A stretch of 37,177 bases of DNA. It comes from Akkermansiaceae bacterium (GTDB lineage Bacteria; Verrucomicrobiota; Verrucomicrobiia; Verrucomicrobiales; Akkermansiaceae). The notes below the pieces were generated by a model. That model made no database searches. It was not told the DNA's origin and saw nothing but the letters and a program-made list of their open reading frames with translations. The position numbers and the translations under genes were made by a program. Location of the stretch: the NCBI GenBank assembly GCA_025354565.1, contig JANXMQ010000131.1:1-37177 (forward strand), given 5' to 3'. This document shows positions 31,950-37,177 of the stretch, piece after piece (position 1 is the stretch's first letter; each line of letters starts with the position of its first letter).

Positions 31950-32222
31950 ATGCCACGTTCCCTCAAAAAAGGCCCTTACGTCGATCAAAAGCTGCTCGCT
32001 AAGATCGACGCCGTTGCCGATGCCGGATCTGATCGCAAGCCGATCAAGACCTGGAGCCGCAAGTCGATGATAACCCCCGATTTCGTCAGCCATAACTTCG
32101 CCGTCCACAACGGCAAAACCTTCGTTCCCGTTTACGTGACCGAAAATATGGTGGGCCACAAGCTCGGCGAATTTTCCCCAACCCGACTTTTCCGCACCCA
32201 CGGCGGTATCGGTAAGAAATAA
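31950..32222 (+). CDS. rpsS: Small-subunit ribosomal protein uS19
   Basis: S19 forms part of the 30S head near S13 and contacts tRNA and the 50S subunit through bridges. At 90 residues it has the usual length, with [20 protein letters not shown] at the start, [20 protein letters not shown] in the middle and [20 protein letters not shown] near the end. It is translated from a start codon whose upstream 30 bases are a perfect tandem repeat. The next gene, 26 bp on, is not ribosomal. Confidence 0.97.
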   Translation: MPRSLKKGPYVDQKLLAKIDAVADAGSDRKPIKTWSRKSMITPDFVSHNFAVHNGKTFVPVYVTENMVGHKLGEFSPTRLFRTHGGIGKK

Positions 32223-32248
32223 CTTCCGCGATTTTCATCTCCACACTC

Positions 32249-32971
32249 ATGCGCTCCACCTTCCATCTCACCGCACTTGCCGCCACCTTCGGGTTGCTGG
32301 CCGCTGCTGGGATGTGCGTGGCTCAAGCGCCGACGGTTGGAGAGCTTCAGGGAATCATCACCGCACTTCAGGAACAGAACCGCACCCTCCAACGCAGTTT
32401 GGTCGAGGCGAACAAGGGCGAAAAGCAAGCCTCGGAGCAACTCGCTCAAGTCCGCGAACGCCTCGAAGCGCTCGGCAAGAACCTGCTCGATGGCGGGGAC
32501 GACCGCCTCGTTCAAGCCGCCGCCGATCTGCAGCTTGCCAACGAACGCACCGCCGGCCTCGAATCCTCCGTTGCCCGCCTCGCCGCCGCTGTCAACGACT
32601 ACCTCCGCAAGGCGGTGGTTTCTGATCCTGACACCCGACTTCGTGTCGAAACTTCATTAAGAGAGCTTGACGCTGCCCTCGGACTGCGCAAGAAGCCCCG
32701 CCCCGACATCCGGACCGGCTCGCTCCAGCAGGCCCGTGTTGTCAGTCTTGATCAGGAAAGTGGCATGTTGATTTTAAATCTTGGTGAAAACCAAGGCGCG
32801 AAAATCGGCATGACCTTTCAACTCACCCGCGGGCAACAGCCCTACGGAAAAGCCATTCTCGCCGATGTCCGCAAGGGCGTATGCGGGGCCTTTGTCGAAC
32901 AACTCGACAAAGCCGCCGAATCTCCACGCCCCGGCGATCTCGCCGTTCTCGAAACACAATCCTCTCAATAA
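32249..32971 (+). CDS. Secreted coiled-coil protein embedded in the ribosomal operon
   Basis: This 240-residue protein is not ribosomal. A signal peptide (about 1-26, HLTALAATFGLLAAAGMCVA) predicts export. Residues about 30-110 are a coiled coil (LQGIITALQEQNRTLQRSLV, then QLAQVRERLEALGKN). Residues about 160-230 form a compact beta-rich domain (RVVSLDQESGMLILNLGENQ, followed by GAKIGMTFQLTRGQQPYGKA) that recalls the beta domains of MreC-like envelope proteins; this similarity is only by eye. It lies 26 bp after rpsS and 21 bp before rplV in the same direction, so it must be co-transcribed with ribosomal genes. I do not recognise the family, and its link to ribosomes is unknown. Confidence 0.85.
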   Translation: MRSTFHLTALAATFGLLAAAGMCVAQAPTVGELQGIITALQEQNRTLQRSLVEANKGEKQASEQLAQVRERLEALGKNLLDGGDDRLVQAAADLQLANERTAGLESSVARLAAAVNDYLRKAVVSDPDTRLRVETSLRELDAALGLRKKPRPDIRTGSLQQARVVSLDQESGMLILNLGENQGAKIGMTFQLTRGQQPYGKAILADVRKGVCGAFVEQLDKAAESPRPGDLAVLETQSSQ

Positions 32972-32992
32972 ACACCTCAAGTCCGACGACCC

Positions 32993-33415
32993 ATGGAAGT
33001 CAAAAGCACCACAAAATTCGTTCGTCTATCGCCGCAAAAGGCGCGTGACGTCGCTCGCGAAATCCAAGGTCTCGCCGTCTCGAGCGCCCTTGATATTTTG
33101 ACCTTCACGCCCAAGAAAGCCGCCCAGCTCATTGGCAAGACTCTCAAGACCGCCATCGCGGATGCGGAAAATAATTTTTCCCTCGACCCTGCGACCTTGG
33201 TCATCAAGGAAGCCGTGATCGGTGCCGGGCCTACGCTCCGCCGCTTCAAGCCGCGCGCGAAAGGTTCCGCCGGTCCGATCCTCAAGCGCACCAGCCATAT
33301 TTGCATCACTCTCGTCGGTTCCGCCCCCGAGAAGAAAAAGAAGGTCGCCCGCAAAGCCGCTCAACAAATCAAGGAAACCCCGGCACCTGCCGCCGCGGTT
33401 GAAGAAGTCGTCTAA
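32993..33415 (+). CDS. rplV: Large-subunit ribosomal protein uL22
   Basis: L22 lines the exit tunnel; its hairpin loop is the site of macrolide-resistance changes. Family text includes KFVRLSPQKARDVAREIQGL, AAQLIGKTLKTAIADAENNF and the hairpin GPTLRRFKPRAKGSAGPILK followed by RTSHICITL. The 140 residues include an Ala/Lys/Pro-rich C-terminal extension of about 30 residues (EKKKKVARKAAQQIKETPAP) absent in E. coli. The ATG at 32993 follows the secreted-protein gene by 21 bp, with no Shine-Dalgarno site. Confidence 0.96.
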   Translation: MEVKSTTKFVRLSPQKARDVAREIQGLAVSSALDILTFTPKKAAQLIGKTLKTAIADAENNFSLDPATLVIKEAVIGAGPTLRRFKPRAKGSAGPILKRTSHICITLVGSAPEKKKKVARKAAQQIKETPAPAAAVEEVV

Positions 33416-33448
33416 CACCCTCTCATTTAATCCAATCCCTCACCGACC

Positions 33449-34189
33449 ATGGGCCAAAAAGTAAATCCGATCGCATTCCGTCTCGCCGTCAACAAAGACT
33501 GGCGCTCGAAGTGGTATGCCAGCGGCAAAGACTACACCAACAAGCTCCACGAAGATCTCGCGATCCGTGGCTACCTGAAGAACAAGCTGATCAATGCCGG
33601 CCTCGCCCGTGTGGTCATCGAGCGCGCATGGAACAGTGTTCGCGTCACGCTTCATACCTCGCGTCCCGGTCTGATCATCGGCCGCCAAGGCAAGGAAATC
33701 GAAGTGATGACCAAGGATATCACTAGCCTTTGCAAAGGTGCCCAGGTCAAAATCGACATCATCGAAATCCGCAAGCCTGAGCTGGATGCCCAATTGGTCG
33801 CAGAACAAATCGCCGTCCAACTGGAGCGCCGGATCAGCTTTCGCCGTGCCATGAAACGGGCACTCCAAACCGCCATGGAATTCGGTGCCGAGGGCATCCG
33901 TCTCCGTTGCGCCGGTCGCCTCGGTGGTGCGGACATCGCCCGTGCCGAAGGCTACCGCGAAGGCAAGGTGCCGCTGCAAACTCTCCGGGTTCCGCTCGAC
34001 TACGGCTTCGCTGAAGCCCGCACTCTTTACGGCATCATTGGCGTGAAGTGCTGGGTCAACAAGAAAGAAGACGACGGCACCGGCAAGCAACCCCAAGGTC
34101 GTAACGACCGTGGTGACCGTGGCGGTGATCGCCGTGGCGGCGGCGGCGGAGATCGTGGAGGCGACCGTCGCCCGAACAACCGCAACTGA
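33449..34189 (+). CDS. rpsC: Small-subunit ribosomal protein uS3
   Basis: S3 forms part of the mRNA entry site and has helicase-like function together with S4 and S5. The start MGQKVNPIAFRLAVNKDWRS, the KH-domain motif RPGLIIGRQGKEIEVM (about residues 70-85) and the C-terminal RCAGRLGGADIARAEGYREG with KVPLQTLRVPLDYGFAEA are clear. The 246 residues end in a Gly/Arg/Asp-rich tail (GDRGGDRRGGGGGDRGGDRR) resembling RGG-box RNA-binding tails, not found in E. coli S3. No Shine-Dalgarno site precedes it. Confidence 0.97.
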   Translation: MGQKVNPIAFRLAVNKDWRSKWYASGKDYTNKLHEDLAIRGYLKNKLINAGLARVVIERAWNSVRVTLHTSRPGLIIGRQGKEIEVMTKDITSLCKGAQVKIDIIEIRKPELDAQLVAEQIAVQLERRISFRRAMKRALQTAMEFGAEGIRLRCAGRLGGADIARAEGYREGKVPLQTLRVPLDYGFAEARTLYGIIGVKCWVNKKEDDGTGKQPQGRNDRGDRGGDRRGGGGGDRGGDRRPNNRN

Positions 34190-34219
34190 TATTTCAATCT
34201 CTCAATTTTCAACTAACAC
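34190..34219 (+). repeat. Degenerate heptad repeat in the rplP leader
   Basis: The heptads atttcaa, tctctca, attttca, actaaca follow each other from about 34191, ending about 10 bases before the Shine-Dalgarno site of rplP. This is the weakest of the four ribosomal-leader examples. Confidence 0.4.
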
Positions 34220-34225
34220 TTTTCC

Positions 34226-34233
34226 AAGGAGGA
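34226..34233 (+). promoter_or_regulatory. Strong Shine-Dalgarno site of rplP
   Basis: AAGGAGGA lies 7 bases before the rplP ATG at 34241. It is the only canonical Shine-Dalgarno sequence I find among the roughly twenty starts of the ribosomal cluster. Confidence 0.85.
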
Positions 34234-34240
34234 CCGAGTC

Positions 34241-34660
34241 ATGCCATTGATGCCCAAACGAACCAAGTTCCGCAAGAGCCACCGCGGAAGCCGCTCTGGC
34301 AATGCCCAGCGCGGAACCACCGTCGCCTTCGGTGACTTCGGCCTGCAAACCCTCGATCGCGGTTGGATGACCAACCGTCAGATCGAAGCCTGCCGGATCG
34401 CGATCAACCGCTCCCTCAAACGGAAAGGCAAAGTCTGGATCCGTATTTTCCCACACAAGTCGATCACCTCACGCCCGCCGGAAACCCGGATGGGTAAAGG
34501 CAAAGGCGCTGTCGAAGGTTGGGTCGCTGTGATCCGTCCAGGCAACATGCTCTTCGAAATCGGCGGTGTCCCTGAGTCAGCAGCCAAAGAGGCCATGCGT
34601 CTCGCCTCCTACAAACTCGGCATCCGCACCCGCCTCGTCGCCCGCAATCCGCACGCCTGA
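34241..34660 (+). CDS. rplP: Large-subunit ribosomal protein uL16
   Basis: L16 organises the A-site region of the 50S subunit. The start [20 protein letters not shown], the segment [20 protein letters not shown] and [20 protein letters not shown] are diagnostic. It has 139 residues, the usual length. It alone in this operon has a strong Shine-Dalgarno site at ideal spacing, which may set its translation rate apart from its neighbours. Starting at M4 (MPKRTKF) is possible, but the ATG at 34241 has the better-placed site. It lies 35 bp before rpmC. Confidence 0.97.
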   Translation: MPLMPKRTKFRKSHRGSRSGNAQRGTTVAFGDFGLQTLDRGWMTNRQIEACRIAINRSLKRKGKVWIRIFPHKSITSRPPETRMGKGKGAVEGWVAVIRPGNMLFEIGGVPESAAKEAMRLASYKLGIRTRLVARNPHA

Positions 34661-34695
34661 TCCGTCCGCATCATCCCATCTAACATTCTCTAACC

Positions 34696-34896
34696 ATGGC
34701 CAAAACCAAAGCCAAAGAACCTCGCCACCTTTCCGCCGACGAACTTCTAATTCGTCTCAAGGAACTCAAGCAGGAATCTCTCAATCTCCGTCTCCAACGC
34801 GCCACCGGCACCTTGGAAAACCCCGCACGCATCAAGCTGGTGCGCCGTGAAACCGCACAAATCCTCACGGCCATCACCGCGAAGAAGAGTGCCTAA
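34696..34896 (+). CDS. rpmC: Large-subunit ribosomal protein uL29
   Basis: L29 is a small two-helix 50S protein at the tunnel exit beside L23. The 66-residue sequence shows HLSADELLIRLKELKQESLN and RLQRATGTLENPARIKLVRR followed by ETAQILTAI, the standard pattern. The short length is normal for the family. It stands between rplP and rpsQ in the usual order. The ATG is preceded by attctctaacc, without a Shine-Dalgarno core. Confidence 0.95.
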   Translation: MAKTKAKEPRHLSADELLIRLKELKQESLNLRLQRATGTLENPARIKLVRRETAQILTAITAKKSA

Positions 34897-34928
34897 CCCT
34901 TGCCCCGCCGCCTTAACCAATTCCTATC

Positions 34929-35198
34929 ATGAGCGAGACCCCTACGGACGCCCAAGTCCACCTCCGCAAAACCCGCGTCGGCGTGGTCATTTCCAATAAA
35001 ATGGACAAGACCCTCGTCGTCGAACACGTTGCCCGTGTTCCCCACCCGAAGTTCAACAAGATCGTCAAGCGCTCGAAGAAATACTACGTGCACGACGAAA
35101 CGAACCAAGGCCAGATCGGCGACCGCGTCCGCATTGTCGAGACCAAGCCGCTTTCAAAACTGAAGTGCTGGACTCTCGCCGAAGTCATTTCCCACTGA
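34929..35198 (+). CDS. rpsQ: Small-subunit ribosomal protein uS17
   Basis: S17 is an early-binding OB-fold protein of the 30S body. Of its 89 residues the segments [40 protein letters not shown] and [20 protein letters not shown] are the family core. It has a short N-terminal extension ([10 protein letters not shown]). It lies 32 bp after rpmC and 49 bp before rplN, with the gap before rplN largely occupied by 7-bp-periodic sequence. Confidence 0.96.
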   Translation: MSETPTDAQVHLRKTRVGVVISNKMDKTLVVEHVARVPHPKFNKIVKRSKKYYVHDETNQGQIGDRVRIVETKPLSKLKCWTLAEVISH

Positions 35199-35213
35199 GC
35201 CAGGCTCCGCCGG

Positions 35214-35241
35214 ATTTCAAATCTCAACTCTCAAATTTCTC
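35214..35241 (+). repeat. Degenerate heptad repeat in the rplN leader
   Basis: The heptads atttcaa (from 35214), atctcaa, ctctcaa, atttctc follow each other up to about 35241, seven bases before the rplN ATG. Three of four carry the same TCAA ending as in the rplC and rpsS leaders. Confidence 0.6.
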
Positions 35242-35247
35242 CAAGTC

Positions 35248-35613
35248 ATGATTCAGATGGAAACCATGCTCGTCGTCGCCGATAATACCGGTGCCCGCAG
35301 CGCAAAAATGATAGGCGTGCTCGGCAAACGTAGCCGCACCGCATGCATTGGTGACGTGATCACCTGCCACATCCGCGATTCCATCCCGACCGCCTCCGTA
35401 AAAAAGGGCAGCGTCGTCAAGGCCGTCGTCGTTCGTACTGCCTACCCTATCCGCCGCGCCGATGGTTCAGTCCTCCGCTTCGACTCGAACGCTGTGGTCA
35501 TCATCGACAAGGACAACAACCCACGTGGCACCCGCATCTTTGGCCCCGTCGCCCGTGAGCTTCGTGAACGCTCGTTCATGAAAATCGTCTCTCTCGCCCC
35601 CGAGGTGCTCTAA
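35248..35613 (+). CDS. rplN: Large-subunit ribosomal protein uL14
   Basis: L14 lies at the subunit interface and binds the silencing factor RsfS. The protein is 121 residues, the standard length. The family signatures [20 protein letters not shown] near the start, [20 protein letters not shown] in the middle and [20 protein letters not shown] near the end are all intact. This gene opens what is the spc operon in E. coli; here it follows rpsQ after 49 bp without a visible promoter. No Shine-Dalgarno site precedes the ATG. Confidence 0.97.
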   Translation: MIQMETMLVVADNTGARSAKMIGVLGKRSRTACIGDVITCHIRDSIPTASVKKGSVVKAVVVRTAYPIRRADGSVLRFDSNAVVIIDKDNNPRGTRIFGPVARELRERSFMKIVSLAPEVL

Positions 35614-35645
35614 ACCCGGTATCAAACTCCTCACTCCCTAATTTC

Positions 35646-35879
35646 ATGAGCCGCATCAAGACCCACGTCAAAAAAGGCGATCAAGTCGAAATCATCGCAG
35701 GCAATCACAAGGGCAAGCGCGGTACCGTGCTGCTCGTGAATGCCGCCAAGGGCAAAGTCACCGTCGAAGGTGGTCGCCCGATTCAAAAGGCCGTCAAGCC
35801 AACCGAAGCTGAGCCAAACGGTGGTATCAAAACCATCGACGGCCCCGTCCATATCTCCAACGTCAAAAAAGTGGGCTGA
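35646..35879 (+). CDS. rplX: Large-subunit ribosomal protein uL24 (short form)
   Basis: L24 starts 50S assembly at the 5' end of 23S rRNA. The KOW motif is seen in [20 protein letters not shown] with [17 protein letters not shown]. At 77 residues it is shorter than the E. coli protein (about 104), because the C-terminal region after the KOW domain is reduced to [16 protein letters not shown]. Stop and spacing look normal, so this is a lineage feature rather than a truncation. No Shine-Dalgarno site. Confidence 0.95.
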   Translation: MSRIKTHVKKGDQVEIIAGNHKGKRGTVLLVNAAKGKVTVEGGRPIQKAVKPTEAEPNGGIKTIDGPVHISNVKKVG

Positions 35880-35937
35880 AGCGCAAGCTTCCGCCCGCGC
35901 TTAAGCGACTAACCAATAATCGCTGACCCGCAAAAAA

Positions 35938-36522
35938 ATGAGCACTCCAACACTCCAACAACACTACAAGGATAAGGTGATCCCGACTCTCAAAAAGAAG
36001 CTCGGTTACACCAACTCCCATCAGGTCCCGCGCCTCGAAAAAATCGTGGTCACCTCCTGCATGGGCAAATCACCGGATCGCAAGGTCGCCGTCGATGACG
36101 CGGTCAACGAGATCCAGAAAATCACCGGCCAACGCCCATCCGTCACATTCTCGAAGAAGGCCGTCGCCAACTTCAAGCTGCGTGAAGGGGAAGCCCTCGG
36201 TGCCCGCGTCACCCTCCGGGGTGCCCGCATGTGGGAATTTATGCACCGCTTCATCAACGTCACCGCACCGAACATCCGCGACTTCCGGGGGATTTCCTCG
36301 AAGTCCTTCGATGGCCGCGGCAACTACGCCTGCGGTATCAGCGACCAATCCATTTTCCCGGAAATCGAAATTGACCAGATCAAGCGCACCATCGGCTTTG
36401 ACCTGATTTTTGTCACCACCGCCCCTACTGACGCCGAAGGCCGCGAGCTCCTCATGGAGCTGGGCATGCCTTTCCGCGACATGAAAAAGGCCAACGAAAT
36501 CGAGGCCGTCGCTGCCAACTAA
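35938..36522 (+). CDS. rplE: Large-subunit ribosomal protein uL5
   Basis: L5 binds 5S rRNA and forms part of the central protuberance. The 194 residues contain YKDKVIPTLKKKLGYTNSHQ, GQRPSVTFSKKAVANFKLRE and GNYACGISDQSIFPEIEIDQ, the family core, slightly longer than the usual 180 at both ends. It starts at ATG 35938 after an A-rich run (cgcaaaaaa) and no Shine-Dalgarno site. The next gene is rpsH, 33 bp on; the rpsN gene expected between them is absent. Confidence 0.97.
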   Translation: MSTPTLQQHYKDKVIPTLKKKLGYTNSHQVPRLEKIVVTSCMGKSPDRKVAVDDAVNEIQKITGQRPSVTFSKKAVANFKLREGEALGARVTLRGARMWEFMHRFINVTAPNIRDFRGISSKSFDGRGNYACGISDQSIFPEIEIDQIKRTIGFDLIFVTTAPTDAEGRELLMELGMPFRDMKKANEIEAVAAN

Positions 36523-36555
36523 CACCCCGACCCCACTTCAATAGAATCCCTTGTT

Positions 36556-36951
36556 ATGGCAGTTCTCACCGATCCAATCTCCGACTTCCTCACGCGTTTC
36601 AAAAACGCCGCCCGCGCTGGCAATGAGGAATTTTCCGCTCCTTACTCCAAGATCAAGGCGGACATCGCCCGCATTCTCCAGGAGGAAGGCTACCTCTGGA
36701 ACTACGAGGTCGTCACTGGCGACCGCACCACCCTCAAGCTCAAGCCGAAGTTCATCGACGGCCGCTCGGTCCTCACCGACCTCAAGCGCGTTTCCACTCC
36801 CGGTCGCCGCCACTACATCGGCGCTGGGGAAGTGCCTCGCGTCATGTCCGGCCTTGGCATTTCCATCCTTTCCACCTCGAAAGGCGTCATGTCCGGCGGC
36901 TCCGCCAAGAAACAAAACCTCGGCGGCGAACTCCTCGCCAACGTCTGGTAA
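36556..36951 (+). CDS. rpsH: Small-subunit ribosomal protein uS8
   Basis: S8 binds helix 21 of 16S rRNA and in enterobacteria represses the spc operon at the L5 leader. The 131 residues start MAVLTDPISDFLTRFKNAAR and end with the conserved STSKGVMSGGSAKKQNLGGE followed by LLANVW, the Ser/Thr-rich RNA-binding tip. Length is normal. No rpsN precedes it. The ATG has no Shine-Dalgarno site. It lies 28 bp before rplF. Confidence 0.97.
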   Translation: MAVLTDPISDFLTRFKNAARAGNEEFSAPYSKIKADIARILQEEGYLWNYEVVTGDRTTLKLKPKFIDGRSVLTDLKRVSTPGRRHYIGAGEVPRVMSGLGISILSTSKGVMSGGSAKKQNLGGELLANVW

Positions 36952-36979
36952 ACCCCAGCTCGAAACAGAAAATACTACC

Positions 36980-37177
36980 ATGTCACGAGTCGGACTCAAA
37001 CCAATCTCTGTCCCCGCGAAGGTCGCCGTCAAACTCGACGGCCGCACGGTGATCGTCGAAGGCCCCAAGGGCAAACTCGACTTCCCACTTCCGGAAGGCA
37101 TCTCGCTCACCAGCGAAGACGGCACCGTTGTCGTCTCCCGCGCCACCGAGCTTCGTCAACACAAAGCCCTCCACGGC
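36980..37177 (+). CDS. rplF: Large-subunit ribosomal protein uL6 (partial, cut by window end)
   Basis: Only the first 66 codons are in the window. They read MSRVGLKPISVPAKVAVKLD, GRTVIVEGPKGKLDFPLPEG and SRATELRQHKALHG, the first of the two L6 folds, which bind 23S rRNA near the factor-binding site. The order rplE-rpsH-rplF agrees with the spc operon apart from the missing rpsN. The ATG at 36980 follows aaaatactacc without a Shine-Dalgarno site. Confidence 0.94.
   Translation, partial: MSRVGLKPISVPAKVAVKLDGRTVIVEGPKGKLDFPLPEGISLTSEDGTVVVSRATELRQHKALHG

Overview
The window looks like chromosomal DNA from a member of the Verrucomicrobiota, most likely a Luteolibacter/Haloferula-like relative. 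This is an inference from protein resemblance and layout, not from a database search. Supporting points are the diphosphate-type phosphofructokinase, the Luteolibacter-like secreted protein at 13184, the ribosomal protein sequences, the near absence of Shine-Dalgarno sites in a highly expressed operon, and many short degenerate tandem and palindromic repeats between genes.

Layout. 1-1394: an AT-rich, probably acquired stretch with one lipoprotein gene, a 134-bp inverted-repeat element, two hairpins, and a striking 21-bp-phased array that ends exactly at the dapB stop codon. 1395-8415 (minus strand): dapB (lysine/peptidoglycan precursor), a large secreted TPR protein, upp (uracil salvage), a sigma-54 activator whose receiver lacks the phosphorylatable Asp, and a membrane/coiled-coil protein of unknown role. 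8692-10264: a small secreted protein, an internally deleted hsdR remnant and palindromic repeats. 10265-14155: a rhodanese-like protein without its catalytic Cys, a 336-bp mosaic of palindromes, PPi-phosphofructokinase, a conserved ORF without an ordinary start codon, and a secreted protein. 14172-17410: a two-gene efflux module (adaptor and outer-membrane channel, no pump gene) divergent from lipB. 17698-20598 (minus): a lactonase and uxaC, probably a sugar-acid operon, plus an internally deleted DUF1287 gene. 20829-25500 (plus): a TetR regulator, a nucleoid-associated protein and uvrA, whose reading frame carries repeat-derived insertions.

25592-37177 (plus): a tRNA with CAU anticodon, then rpsL-rpsG-fusA-rpsJ-rplC-rplD-rplW-rplB-rpsS-[secreted coiled-coil protein]-rplV-rpsC-rplP-rpmC-rpsQ-rplN-rplX-rplE-rpsH-rplF (cut by the window end). 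The str, S10 and spc operons are run together without tuf between fusA and rpsJ and without rpsN between rplE and rpsH.

The two most unusual signals are DNA-level periodicities. One is the array at 1149-1394: 12 units of 20-21 bp, each with a TTKC box and, one helical turn later, a TGYG box, around otherwise unconserved DNA. The other is a set of 7-bp-periodic, mRNA-sense repeats ending in TCAA in the 5' leaders of at least seven genes (dapB, pfp, the ORF at 12549, rplC, rpsS, rplP, rplN).
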